Source of the DNA: Curvibacter gracilis ATCC BAA-807
GTDB taxonomy: Bacteria > Pseudomonadota > Gammaproteobacteria > Burkholderiales > Burkholderiaceae_C
Reading direction: 5' to 3'
NCBI RefSeq assembly: GCF_000518645.1
Contig: NZ_JADZ01000004.1
Coordinates: 186,001-250,000, forward strand
DNA length: 64,000 bases
Under the pieces are notes generated by a model that saw nothing but the letters and a program-made list of their open reading frames with translations, ran no database searches and was not told the origin of the DNA. The position numbers and the translations under genes were made by a program. Numbering within the stretch: position 1 is the stretch's first letter; each line of letters opens with the position of its first letter. Shown piece after piece: positions 32,592 through 41,507 of this stretch.

Positions 32592-32643
32592 TGCCGGGCG
32601 CGTGAGCGCCTGACACCCCAGCGGTTTTTCTCCATTGCGTTGA

Positions 32644-32674
32644 CCCCGTCACTTCAGTGTGGCGGGGCTTTTTT
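32644..32674 (+). terminator. Intrinsic terminator of the porin gene
   Basis: CCCCGTCAC (32644-32652) pairs with GTGGCGGGG (32659-32667) around a six-base loop, followed by CTTTTTT. Stem of nine pairs including one G-U. It lies 53 bp after the porin stop. Confidence 0.9.
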
Positions 32675-32770
32675 GCGTGGGGGCCGCAGCGCTGGTGTGG
32701 ATGGGGGCGGGCTGGCGTGGGCTGAGGGGGGGCGCGTTGTCTGCCGCGCCAGCATGCGCCAGCCGCTGGC

Positions 32771-34258
32771 TCAGTGCGCGCTGCCGGGTGGGGTAGCCTG
32801 TTGCTGCCACCCGCCGCCCAGGGCGAGGAACAGGGCGACTTCATCCCGCGCAGTCTGGCCCTGGCTTTGGGCCACTTGTTGGTCCAGGCGGCTCAGCGCG
32901 CCTTGCGCCTCCAGCTGGCTGAGCAAGGGTGCGCGGCCACTCTCATAAAGCCGATGGTTGTCCTGGGCCACCTGATCGGCCTGCTCGCGGGCCTGTGCCA
33001 AGCGGGCTTGCTCGTCCAGGTCATGCACATAGTGGCTCAGGGCGGTTTCGGTTTCGCGCAGCGCGTTCAGCACCACACCGTCGAAGTGCGCCAGGGCGGC
33101 CTGGGCATCGGCTTTCGAGGCCTGCACGCGCGCACGTGCTGCATTGTCCGGGATCTGCCAACTGATCAGCGGGCCCAGGCCCCAGCGCGCGGTGGAAGCG
33201 TTGCCCAGGTCACCCAACACCCCGCTCAGGCCCGCCGAGGCGCCCAGGTGGATGCTGGGGTAGAGCGCGGCCGTGGCCACGCCGATGCGCGCCGTGGCGG
33301 CCGCCAGTTGGCGTTCGGCCTCACGCACATCGGGGCGGCGTTGCAGCAGGGCGGCACCGTCGCCCACCGGCAGCGGCTGTGCGAGTTTTGGCGAGGCCTC
33401 GCAATGGGTGCGCTCGCGGCTCAGGGCCTGGGGGGGCAGTCCCAGCAGGGCTGCCAGTTGGTAGTGGGCCGCATCCTGGGCCGTGGCATAAGCCGGCAGC
33501 TGGGCCTGCAAGGCCAGGGTCTGGGCCTGGGCGGCCTGCACCGCGGTGCGGGGGCTGCGGCCGGCCTCGGCCAGGCGCCGCGCCAACTCAAGCCGGCGCC
33601 GCTGCACGGCCAGGGCGGCCTCGGCGCGGTGCAACTCGCGGGTGGCCGAGCAGCCCTGCACATAGGCGCGCACGGTGGCGGCGGCCACACTCACGCGCAC
33701 CACATCCAGCGCGGCCGCCGTGGCCTGCTGGCTGGCTTGGGCGGTCTCTTCGGCCCGGGCCAGCTGGCCGAACAAGTCGATCTGGTAGGAAACGCTGAAG
33801 CCCAGGTTGCCCTCGTTCATCACCGGCAGCTTTTCTTTCAGCAAGAAGGTTTCGCCGGCCTCCTGGGCGCGTTTGCCTGCGGCCTCGATGCTGGCATGAG
33901 GGCCCGCCTCGGCCTCCACCGCCTGCACCACGGCCTGGGCGCGCTGCAGGTGGGCCCGGGCCTCGCGCAAGCCGGTGTTGGCCTGCAAGGCCTGCTGCAC
34001 CAGGCTGTCCAGCGCAGGGTCGGCATACAGCTGCCACCAGTGATCGGGCACCGGCCCCAGTGAGACCGCCGGGCCATGAGCCTGCTCGAAGCCGGCCTGG
34101 GCTAAGGCTTGCCGTGCCACGGCCTGGTCGGCCAGCGGCGGGGTGGCCGGCAGGGGCGAACAGGCGGCCAGGGCGCTGGCGCAGGCCAGCACCAGGGCCC
34201 TCTGGCGCCAGCGTTGAGGGGTCGCGGTGGCAGCGACGGTGCCAGCTTGCCTGATCAT
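32771..34258 (-). CDS. NodT-family outer-membrane efflux lipoprotein
   Basis: The 495-aa protein has a lipobox (ASALAAC33) and the two OEP repeats of TolC/OprM-type channels, with DHWWQLYADPALDSLVQQAL near residue 75 and GRIGVATAALYPSIHLGAS-like motif in the middle (ARIGVATAALYPSIHL). It would trimerise into an outer-membrane duct for the pump. Its ATG overlaps the stop of the AaeA-like gene by 4 bp. This is the last gene of the operon. Confidence 0.9.
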   Translation of the reverse strand: MIRQAGTVAATATPQRWRQRALVLACASALAACSPLPATPPLADQAVARQALAQAGFEQAHGPAVSLGPVPDHWWQLYADPALDSLVQQALQANTGLREARAHLQRAQAVVQAVEAEAGPHASIEAAGKRAQEAGETFLLKEKLPVMNEGNLGFSVSYQIDLFGQLARAEETAQASQQATAAALDVVRVSVAAATVRAYVQGCSATRELHRAEAALAVQRRRLELARRLAEAGRSPRTAVQAAQAQTLALQAQLPAYATAQDAAHYQLAALLGLPPQALSRERTHCEASPKLAQPLPVGDGAALLQRRPDVREAERQLAAATARIGVATAALYPSIHLGASAGLSGVLGDLGNASTARWGLGPLISWQIPDNAARARVQASKADAQAALAHFDGVVLNALRETETALSHYVHDLDEQARLAQAREQADQVAQDNHRLYESGRAPLLSQLEAQGALSRLDQQVAQSQGQTARDEVALFLALGGGWQQQATPPGSAH

Positions 34259-35184
34259 GAGTGTCCTCCCGTGCTGGGTTCAGCCCCATGGGCGGCGGGC
34301 GCTTCATCGAGCACCGACACCGTGGCCGTGCGCCCGGCGATCAGGTGGAAGTTGGGCGGCACTTCGTCCAGCGCCACGCGCACGGGGATGCGCTGGGCCA
34401 GCCGCACCCAGTTGAAGGTGGGGTTGACGTTGGGCAGCAGGCTGGCGCCATTGCTGCGGTCGCGGTCTTCGATGCCGGCGGCCATGCTTTGCACGTGGCC
34501 CCGCAGGCGCAGCGCGCTGCCCATGATGCGGATCTCCACCGGCTGCTGCAGGTGGATGTGGTCGAGCTTGGTTTCTTCAAAGTAGCCGTCAACGTGGAAC
34601 GAGGCTCGGTCCAGCACCGACAGCACGGGTCGGCCGGTGCTCACGTAGTCGCCTACGCGGGGCGCCCGGTCGTTCACAAAGCCATCCACCGGGCTGGTGA
34701 TGCGGGTGCGGGCCAGGTTGAGCCGGGCCAGCGCCAGGGCGGCCTCGGTGCTGGCCAACTGGGCCTCGGCCTGTTCCAGCCGGGCGTCGCCCTGTTCCTG
34801 GCTTTCACGTGCCACCAGGTCGCTCAGGCGGTGGTTGCGCTCGGCCTCCAGGCGGGCCTGGGCCACCACGGCACGCTGCGCGCGCCAGGCGGCTTCGGCC
34901 TGGCGCACCGCCAGTTCGTGGCGGGCGCGGTCCACCACCATCAGCAGCTCGCCCCGGTGCACGGCCTGGTTGTCGTGCACCAGCACCTCGGTCAGCAGGC
35001 CCGACACATCGGGCGCCACCTGCACGGCATCGGCCCGCAGGTGGCCGTCGCGGGTCCAGGGGGCGTCGTTGTAATAGGTCCAGAGGTGTTGGCCGGTCTT
35101 GGCCGCGGCGGCAGCCATCAGCAGGGTCAGCGCCACCGGGATGGCTCGGTGCTTCAGGGTGTGCAAGAGGGGCAAGGGTGTCAT
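34255..35184 (-). CDS. HlyD/AaeA-family membrane fusion protein
   Basis: The 309-aa protein has one N-terminal transmembrane helix (about 13-30), a W-T-R-D-G-H-L-R-A segment, a biotinyl-lipoyl-like fold (VSGLLTEVLVHDNQAVHRGELL), a helical hairpin (80-150) and a beta-barrel end. This resembles AaeA, the periplasmic adaptor of the p-hydroxybenzoate efflux pump. It lies 4 bp after the DUF1656 gene stop and overlaps the NodT gene by 4 bp. The adaptor should connect the FUSC-type inner component to the outer-membrane channel. Confidence 0.88.
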   Translation of the reverse strand: MTPLPLLHTLKHRAIPVALTLLMAAAAAKTGQHLWTYYNDAPWTRDGHLRADAVQVAPDVSGLLTEVLVHDNQAVHRGELLMVVDRARHELAVRQAEAAWRAQRAVVAQARLEAERNHRLSDLVARESQEQGDARLEQAEAQLASTEAALALARLNLARTRITSPVDGFVNDRAPRVGDYVSTGRPVLSVLDRASFHVDGYFEETKLDHIHLQQPVEIRIMGSALRLRGHVQSMAAGIEDRDRSNGASLLPNVNPTFNWVRLAQRIPVRVALDEVPPNFHLIAGRTATVSVLDEAPAAHGAEPSTGGHS

Positions 35185-35188
35185 GGGA

Positions 35189-35398
35189 TCAGGGTCTCCA
35201 CCAGATGCTGCCTTGGACGCAGGCCGACAACACGACCACGAACAGGCAGAAGTTGAAAAGTGAGCGGTGCCATACCAGCCGGTACAAGCCCAGTCGCGCC
35301 AGCCCCAGGCGCAGCCCAGCGGTCAGGCCCAGGGCCAGCACGGCCAGCAGCAGCACGCTGGGGACAAACACCCCGTACAGGTCGATTTCGGCATTCAT
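35189..35398 (-). CDS. DUF1656 small membrane protein
   Basis: The 69-aa product begins MNAEIDLYGVFVPSVLLLAV and has two hydrophobic helices ending FVVVLSACVQGSIWWRP. It fits DUF1656 (AaeX-like), small membrane proteins encoded between FUSC and HlyD genes. The ATG overlaps the stop of the FUSC gene by 4 bp, which sets the start. Confidence 0.88.
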   Translation of the reverse strand: MNAEIDLYGVFVPSVLLLAVLALGLTAGLRLGLARLGLYRLVWHRSLFNFCLFVVVLSACVQGSIWWRP

Positions 35399-37449
35399 GC
35401 AGTGGGGCTCCGTGTGGGTTCGGGCGTGACCAGGGCCCGTGCGGGTGCCGGCCGGCCAGGGCACAGCGTGATGCGCAACTCGGCCAGCGCATGGCGGGCC
35501 TGCCGGGCCTGCGGGCTGTCCTGCCTGGCCAGCGTGTGCAGGGCCCGGTCGATGCGCTGGCCCAGGGCCTGTGCCGCGTGGGGGTGGGGGGTCTGGTTCA
35601 GGCGCGCCCGGTAGTGGGCGGCCACGGCCCCCAGCACCCGGCGCAAGGGTTGCCCAACCGGGCTGGCGGGCGCGCCGCTGCCTTGCAGGTCCAGCACGCT
35701 GAAGCCCACCCGCAACTCACTGAAGCCATCGGTGACCCGGTCATGGGCGCTGGCGGCCAGGCGCGGCAGCAGCAGGCTCAGGCGATCCAGCATGAGATCG
35801 CCCATGGCACCCAGCGCGGCGTGTTCGGTCTGATGGCGGCCCCAGGCGTGGCGCACCAGATCGCGCCAGAGGCTGCGCACCAGGCGGCGCAGGGCCAGGC
35901 CGGTGCCAAAGGGTCGGGTCAGCAGCGTCCACACCAGCGCGCCGAAGGCCCCCGCGATGCCGGCCAGGTTGCTGTTCACAAAGTCTGCGAAATTGGCGTC
36001 GTAGGCACCCGACAGGCCCAGAAACGAGGCGGTGCAGACGGTCAAGGTCATCGCCATGGGGGCAAAGCTGGGGCGCAAGGCCAGCGTGCCCAGGGGTAGG
36101 AAGGGCAAGGCCAGGACCAGCACCAGGGTTTCGAAATCATGGGTGGCCGGGATCACGTAGAACAGCAGCACACTGGTCAGCAGCATGCCCACGCAGGTCC
36201 AGCCAAAAAAGCCGCGTTGGGCCCGGGCCGGTTCATCCTGGGCGGCAAAGAAGCAGGCCGTGATGGTGCCCATGATCACCGCGCTGGCGCCCTGCTGCCA
36301 GCCGGTTTCGATCCACAGCAGGCACAGCACAAAGCTCAGCGCCGAGGCCGACAGGGCTGAGAACACCACCATGCCGTGGTCCACATGGCGGGCCTGGCTG
36401 TCCAGGTGCTGGCGGCGGTAGGCCGGTGCCCAGTCATCCAAGCCGGTGCGGCCATGGTTGTTGCGGGCGATGCGTTGGCGCAGTGCCAGACAGTCTTGCC
36501 ACAGGCAGACCAGGGTGTGTAGCCGGGCCAGCGTGTGTTGCGTCAACACCGCCGGCCAATCAGAGCCGGCCGGGCCACTCCCATCGGGGTTTTGCCAATG
36601 GAGCCCAGTGAGGGGGGCCGCCTGGGCGTCAAGGTTTTGCATCCAGTCGGCGACCTGCGCCAGGGCTTGCTCAAGCCCCGCCGGCAGGCCTTGCGGGAGT
36701 TGGCGAAGCTCGGCCAGCGCGGCCTGCAGTGACGACAGCATGGGCAGCAGCAGGCTCAGGCGCCAGCGCAGCTCGCGGGCATGGCGCACCACGTCCACGC
36801 TGGCGGTGTCATAGGCCAATTGGCCGATGAACTGGTCCAGGGCCAGGATGTCGGTAGCCAACTGGTGGCGGCTGGCGCCCGGCACCTGGCCAGGTTGCAA
36901 GGCTTCGGTGGCCCAGGCCGCAGCGTCGCGCAACCACACGCCCATGCGCTGGTCCAGCACCGGGGCCACTCGGCCCGGGAACACCAGGGCGGCCACCGTG
37001 CTGGCGCAGGCAATGGCCAGCAGAATTTCCTGGGTGCGGGCCACGGCGATATTGAACACCTCGGCCGGCGAGCCCACGGCGCCAAAGGCGATCATGGGCA
37101 GCGTGTAGGCGGCCAGCATGTAGAGGTAGTTGCGGGGCGTGCGGTCCAGTTGGGACAGGTACAGCAGGCTGCCCGTCCACAGCGACACCACTGCACTGAG
37201 CAGCACCGGCTGGTTCACCAGCCAGGGCACCAGCAGCACCGCGGCGCTGGCGCCCAGCAGGGTGCCGCCAGCCCGGTAAACGCCCTTGGACGGGGTGGCG
37301 CCCGTCAGCGGGTGCGACACCACATACACCGTGGCCATGGCCCAGTAGGGCCTGGGCATGCCCAGCGCCAGCGCGATGTACAGCGCCAGCATCGAGGCCG
37401 CAAAGGTTTTGACGGAAAACAGCCATTCCCGCCCGCTGGGCATTGTCAT
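35395..37449 (-). CDS. FUSC/AaeB-family aromatic-acid efflux inner-membrane protein
   Basis: The 684-aa protein has two membrane halves (about 12-165 and 360-510), each followed by a cytoplasmic helical region. This is the AaeB/FUSC fold (SVKTFAASMLALYIALALGMPRPYWAMATVYVVSHP at the start). Homologues export hydroxylated aromatic acids with AaeA. The ATG at 37449 follows GAAAGAA. It leads the four-gene efflux operon, 45 bp downstream of a LysR gene on the same strand. Confidence 0.9.
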   Translation of the reverse strand: MTMPSGREWLFSVKTFAASMLALYIALALGMPRPYWAMATVYVVSHPLTGATPSKGVYRAGGTLLGASAAVLLVPWLVNQPVLLSAVVSLWTGSLLYLSQLDRTPRNYLYMLAAYTLPMIAFGAVGSPAEVFNIAVARTQEILLAIACASTVAALVFPGRVAPVLDQRMGVWLRDAAAWATEALQPGQVPGASRHQLATDILALDQFIGQLAYDTASVDVVRHARELRWRLSLLLPMLSSLQAALAELRQLPQGLPAGLEQALAQVADWMQNLDAQAAPLTGLHWQNPDGSGPAGSDWPAVLTQHTLARLHTLVCLWQDCLALRQRIARNNHGRTGLDDWAPAYRRQHLDSQARHVDHGMVVFSALSASALSFVLCLLWIETGWQQGASAVIMGTITACFFAAQDEPARAQRGFFGWTCVGMLLTSVLLFYVIPATHDFETLVLVLALPFLPLGTLALRPSFAPMAMTLTVCTASFLGLSGAYDANFADFVNSNLAGIAGAFGALVWTLLTRPFGTGLALRRLVRSLWRDLVRHAWGRHQTEHAALGAMGDLMLDRLSLLLPRLAASAHDRVTDGFSELRVGFSVLDLQGSGAPASPVGQPLRRVLGAVAAHYRARLNQTPHPHAAQALGQRIDRALHTLARQDSPQARQARHALAELRITLCPGRPAPARALVTPEPTRSPTA

Positions 37450-37494
37450 GGGTTCTTTCGTGGGGCAGCGGCGTCAGCACGCCGCTGTGGCGGG

Positions 37495-38451
37495 TCAATC
37501 GGCGTTGGCGGTACAGCGGGTCAGCCAGGGGTCCTTTTCACTGTCGGGAAAAGCCTGCGCCAGGTGGTCCAGAAAGGCCTTGGTCTTGGCCGGTACATGC
37601 TCGCGCGTCGGGATCGCGGCATGGATGCTCAGGGCCGGCAGACGCCAGTCGGTGAGCACGCTTTGCAACTCGCCGCTGGCGCAGGCCGGGGCCGCCACAA
37701 AGGACGGCAAGACCACCAGTCCCAGGCCTTGCAGCGCGGCCGAGCGGGCCGTCTCCAGCTGGGTGGTGCTGAGCGCGACTTGCGTGAAGGCCATGGCATA
37801 GCTGTCATCGGGCTGGCTGTCCCGGGCACTGGCGGGGGGGCGGCGAAAGGTCAGGTCGTGCACAAAGGGCAGGGTCACCAGTGCGTGGTTCATCAGGTCC
37901 TTGGGATGCTGCGGGCGGCCCTGGGCCTTCAGGTAGTCTGGTGAGCCGCACAGCACCAGCTGCGAGTGCGCCAGGCGCCGGGCCACAAAGTCGCCGTTCA
38001 GGGGTCGCGCATGGCTCATCACCAGGCAGACATCGAAATCTTCGTCCAGGGTTTCGGCTTGGGCGTTGGTCGTCAGCTCGATCGTCACCTTGGGGTGGAT
38101 TTGTTTGAAGCTGCGGATGAGTCGCACCAGCTCGTAGGTGGCCAGCGAGGGCGGCGCCAGCACCTTGAGCCGGCCTCCCACCCGCTGCGTGGCCGACTGC
38201 ACGGAGGCCTCGGCTTCTTCGATGTCGGCCAGGATGCGGCGCACCTGGTCGAGGTAGATGCGGCCGGCCTCGGTCAGCACCAGTTTGCGGGAGGTGGATC
38301 GGTTGAGCAGGCGCGCCGAAAGATGGGTTTCCAGGTCAGAGATCAGGCGGGTGACCACGGGCGGCGACATGTCGAGGGTACGGGCCGCCGAGGCAAAGCC
38401 TTGGCAGTCGACCACACGGCAGAAGACCTGCATGCTGAGCAGACGATTCAT
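37495..38451 (-). CDS. LysR-family regulator (AaeR-like by position)
   Basis: The 318-aa protein has the LysR helix-turn-helix (MNRLLSMQVFCRVVDCQGFASAARTLDMSPPVVTRLI) and a ligand domain typical of the CrgA/AaeR branch (RVGGRLKVLAPPSLATY, GDFVARRLA). Placement 45 bp upstream of the efflux genes on the same strand suggests it regulates and may be cotranscribed with them. Upstream there is a striking inverted repeat (38635-38671). Confidence 0.86.
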   Translation of the reverse strand: MNRLLSMQVFCRVVDCQGFASAARTLDMSPPVVTRLISDLETHLSARLLNRSTSRKLVLTEAGRIYLDQVRRILADIEEAEASVQSATQRVGGRLKVLAPPSLATYELVRLIRSFKQIHPKVTIELTTNAQAETLDEDFDVCLVMSHARPLNGDFVARRLAHSQLVLCGSPDYLKAQGRPQHPKDLMNHALVTLPFVHDLTFRRPPASARDSQPDDSYAMAFTQVALSTTQLETARSAALQGLGLVVLPSFVAAPACASGELQSVLTDWRLPALSIHAAIPTREHVPAKTKAFLDHLAQAFPDSEKDPWLTRCTANAD

Positions 38452-38763
38452 GAGGCGAGCGTTGGATGGGGCGGGCTGGGGTTCTGGCGCCCAAGTCTCG
38501 AGACCACAGTGGGCGGGATGGGCGCAGCGCTCGTCTCCGGCCCAGAGCCGGATGGAGCGCGTGGCCGAAGTTTAGAGAGATCGACTGATCAGAAAAACGG
38601 CTTTCCAGGCAATTGGCTATTCCTAAAATGGCAACAAAAGAGATTTTGAAAATTAATTAATGTCTCTTTTGGCAATTGAATGGGTTGGCTGAAGCGTATC
38701 CAGACCATGCCTTTCACTCCCTCGGTGGGCGTGGGGTGCGAGCAGTTCGACCTGTGGCCCGGC
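38452..38763. other. Intergenic region upstream of the LysR-efflux operon
   Basis: This 312-bp stretch separates the LysR gene from the DUF2267 gene, which ends toward it. Its middle (38600-38690) is AT-rich and holds an inverted repeat and a 21-bp block shared with the DUF4148 promoter. No gene is seen. Confidence 0.65.
38620..38671. promoter_or_regulatory. 9-19-9 inverted repeat and shared 21-bp element upstream of LysR
   Basis: CAAAAGAGA (38635-38643) and TCTCTTTTG (38663-38671) are perfect inverted arms with a 19-bp AT-rich spacer, a possible LysR-type operator. The adjoining 38620-38640 matches 30794-30814 (upstream of the left DUF4148 gene) at 18 of 21 bases, in the same orientation relative to the gene. 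This hints at a common regulator or promoter type. Confidence 0.55.
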
Positions 38764-39195
38764 TCAACAGGAAGACTGATAGCCCCAATAGGCTTGTGCA
38801 GCCGGCGCCAGCTTGCTCATGGCGCGCTGGTGCACCTCGGGGTCCATGTTCTTTCGGAGGGCTTCAGCCACGGCCCGGATGGCGTGAGGCGGCGCAAAGT
38901 TGTGTTGCCGCCGCACGGAGCGCACTTCGTCGAGCAGTTCCTCCGGCGTGCCAAACGAGCGCACCGGCTGGCTCACATCCCAGTGCTCCACAAAGAGGGC
39001 ACGCAGCACCGGCGGCAAGGCGTCGGCAAACGCCAACGCTTGCTCTACCGGCAAGCGGCTGCGAAAGGTGTGCAGCACACCGATGACCATGTTCCAGCTC
39101 ATGTTGGTGGTGGCCAAACCGGCGCAGTCGCGCGCATCGATCATGAACTGCTCGAACTGGCGCGAGGCGTTCTGGTATTCGAATGGCATGGGCAT
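38764..39195 (-). CDS. DUF2267 family protein
   Basis: The 143-aa product starts MPMPFEYQNASRQFEQFMID and shows the DUF2267 helical pattern (MVIGVLHTFRSRLPVEQALAFADALPPVLRALFVEHW). DUF2267 proteins are cytoplasmic, paired-repeat helical proteins of unknown function, often stress-associated. ATG 39195 or 39189 are both possible starts. Its neighbours are a LysR gene and a chemoreceptor on the same strand, without obvious connection. Confidence 0.75.
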   Translation of the reverse strand: MPMPFEYQNASRQFEQFMIDARDCAGLATTNMSWNMVIGVLHTFRSRLPVEQALAFADALPPVLRALFVEHWDVSQPVRSFGTPEELLDEVRSVRRQHNFAPPHAIRAVAEALRKNMDPEVHQRAMSKLAPAAQAYWGYQSSC

Positions 39196-39314
39196 GGGGG
39201 CGGCTCTCAGGGGCGATAGACAGCGATGGGTGGCGAGCGTTTTACCATGTTGCCCGCCTCGCCTCCGCCGCTCCCTGGAGCGCTGCGGCACTCAGCCCAA
39301 GACCGCTGTCCGGC

Positions 39315-41069
39315 TCAGAACGACTCCCAGCTCTCGTTGTCGCCCTTGGATGTCTGGGGCTGGCTGGCGCTGGAGGTCAATGCCGGCGAGGTCTTCGATG
39401 CGCTGCGCATTGCGGGGCGTTGATGGCCCGCTGTCCGGGTTGGGGCTGAACGATGCGACAGGCTGGGTGTCCTGACTGCGGTGCCGTGGGTCATGGGGGC
39501 TGAGCCTCGTGCGCCACCCTGGGTCAGTTTGAACACCGCCACGGCCTGCACCAGTTGGTCGGCCTGGCCCTTCAGGCTCTTGGCGGCCGCGGCGCTCTCC
39601 TCGACCAGGGCCGCGTTCTGCTGCGTCACCCGGTCCATCTGCCCGACCGCGTCGGCGACCTGCTCGATGCCAGAGCTTTGGTCGTCGCTGGCAGAGGTGA
39701 TTTCGGCCACGATGTGGCTGACCCGCTGGATCGAGGCCACGATTTCGCCCATGGTCTTGCCCGCCTGGTCCACCAGCAAGGTGCCCTGTTCCACCTGTTC
39801 AACGCTGCTGCTGATGAGCGATTTGATCTCCTTGGCGGCCTCGGCACTGCGCTGGGCCAGGCTGCGCACTTCCGATGCCACGACTGCAAAGCCGCGCCCT
39901 TGTTCGCCAGCGCGAGCCGCCTCGACGGCTGCGTTCAGTGCCAGGATGTTGGTCTGGAAGGCAATGCCGTCGATGACGCCGATGATGTCCCCGATCTTGC
40001 GGCTGCTGGTGCTGATGCCTTCCATGGTGGTGACGACCTTGCCGACCACATCGCCGCCTTGCACGGCCACTGCCGACGCGCCTTGGGCCAGTTGATTGGC
40101 CTGCCGAGCGCTTTCGGTGTTGTTGCGCACGGTGTTGCCGAGTTCGCTCATGGTGGCCGAGGTCTGTTCCAGCGCCGCGGCTTGTTCTTCGGTGCGCTGG
40201 CTCAGGTCCTGGTTGCCCTGGGCGATTTCTGCACTGGCCGTGGCCACGCCCTCGGCGTTCTGGCGCACCTGCGCCACCACTTCGGTGAGCGACACCTGCA
40301 TGGATCCGAGTGCACTCAGCAAGGGGCTGAATTCGTCGGCATTGTTGTCCACCACCGCCACTGAAAAGTCGCCCTCCTTCACCCTATCTGCCACGGTCTG
40401 GGCCTGGGCCACGCGGGCGCGCAGCGCACGGGCCATGAACCAGGAGAAGGCCACCAGGCCACAGGCCACGGCAGTCACCAGAGCGGAGAGCTGCAGGCGG
40501 ATCTCATCCACGTTGCTGCCGATGGCGGCCACATCCTGGCCCAGCACCTTGGCCTGGCGGTCGCGCTCTTCGCTGAGCCAGGTCTGGATCTTGGCAAACT
40601 GGGGCAAGGTGGTGTCGGCCAGCATGTTCAGGGCGGCTTCGTGTTGCCCGCTGCGGATCAACTCCAGGTTCTTCTCGGCCACGGGCCACGAGGCGACCTG
40701 AAGGTCCAGCCAGTCGCGTTTGAAGGCATCCCGACCCGCCTGATCCGTGATCTCGGCCAGAAAGGCGGCATCGTTCTTGGCGATCTGCTCGCGCTTGCGC
40801 TGCACATCCTTGGCGGATTGGTCGACGGTCTCTGGCTTGGTGGACAGCAAAGCCTGTCGGATGTCCGACAGGGCTTGCGACACCTTCAACTCCGTGCTTG
40901 CGATCAGGCTGAGCTGAAGCACTTTGATGTTGCCGGTGCGGTGCGACAGGTCTCGCACCTCACGCAGCTGAACCCAGGCGCTGGCGGTGACGGCGATCAG
41001 CGCGGCGATGAGGGCCAATGAAACGACATACAGACGGGTGCTGAGACTGGTTTTGCTGAAGAGTGTCAT
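39315..41069 (-). CDS. Methyl-accepting chemotaxis protein with CheR/CheB-type tail
   Basis: The 584-aa receptor has an N-terminal transmembrane helix (about 12-33), a helical periplasmic four-helix-type sensor (about 35-190), a second helix (about 192-212), HAMP, and a full signalling domain with the hairpin tip [25 protein letters not shown]. The C-terminus ends N-E-S-W-E-S-F after a long flexible tail, matching the xWxxF pentapeptide that tethers CheR and CheB. The ATG at 41069 has GGGAA before it; longer upstream frames are not receptor-like. The ligand is unknown. Confidence 0.92.
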   Translation of the reverse strand: MTLFSKTSLSTRLYVVSLALIAALIAVTASAWVQLREVRDLSHRTGNIKVLQLSLIASTELKVSQALSDIRQALLSTKPETVDQSAKDVQRKREQIAKNDAAFLAEITDQAGRDAFKRDWLDLQVASWPVAEKNLELIRSGQHEAALNMLADTTLPQFAKIQTWLSEERDRQAKVLGQDVAAIGSNVDEIRLQLSALVTAVACGLVAFSWFMARALRARVAQAQTVADRVKEGDFSVAVVDNNADEFSPLLSALGSMQVSLTEVVAQVRQNAEGVATASAEIAQGNQDLSQRTEEQAAALEQTSATMSELGNTVRNNTESARQANQLAQGASAVAVQGGDVVGKVVTTMEGISTSSRKIGDIIGVIDGIAFQTNILALNAAVEAARAGEQGRGFAVVASEVRSLAQRSAEAAKEIKSLISSSVEQVEQGTLLVDQAGKTMGEIVASIQRVSHIVAEITSASDDQSSGIEQVADAVGQMDRVTQQNAALVEESAAAAKSLKGQADQLVQAVAVFKLTQGGARGSAPMTHGTAVRTPSLSHRSAPTRTAGHQRPAMRSASKTSPALTSSASQPQTSKGDNESWESF

Positions 41070-41507
41070 GGATGTTCCCAAAAATATGACGCAGGGCATC
41101 CCTTCAGATGGGCCAAGGCAGCGGTCAAAGTGACGAACCCAGTTTGTCGTTTGCTCAACGCACGAAACAATCCGGGTTCTCAGACCCATGCCCAACGGTC
41201 CAGCGGTCCAGGACTCGCATGCATGTTCCCCTCCGCGGCGCTCACTCGATTGATATGTATCAAGGCGCACCCAATGAACAGGGTGGCGCAACAGCTGTTG
41301 GCAAGGGAGGACGCGGCTTTGTTCGGCCTGCGGTTGCGAGCCCAGCATTTCTGATAATCGCACCGGATTTCGCAGCCTTGCCTTGCGCCGGTTGATCACC
41401 GAAACCAGTACACCAGCGGCACGCCCGTGCGGTGTGACAGCGCCTGGGCCCCGCCCATGCCCCCGTGGGCGGCCAGCCACGCGATCGATTCAGGCTTTTG
41501 GCGGGCC
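41070..41507. other. 438-bp intergenic stretch with a possible gene remnant
   Basis: No intact gene is apparent between the chemoreceptor start and the deacylase stop. On the minus strand, 41500-41396 is open and reads like a protein C-terminus ([20 protein letters not shown], then GVPLVYWFR and stop) in a frame different from the deacylase, possibly a decayed gene end. The rest shows nothing I can support. Confidence 0.45.

Noticed and set aside
41130-41354. A 74-codon plus-strand frame upstream of the chemoreceptor
   Set aside because: No SD, no conserved look and no partner gene; it overlaps the likely promoter of the chemoreceptor.
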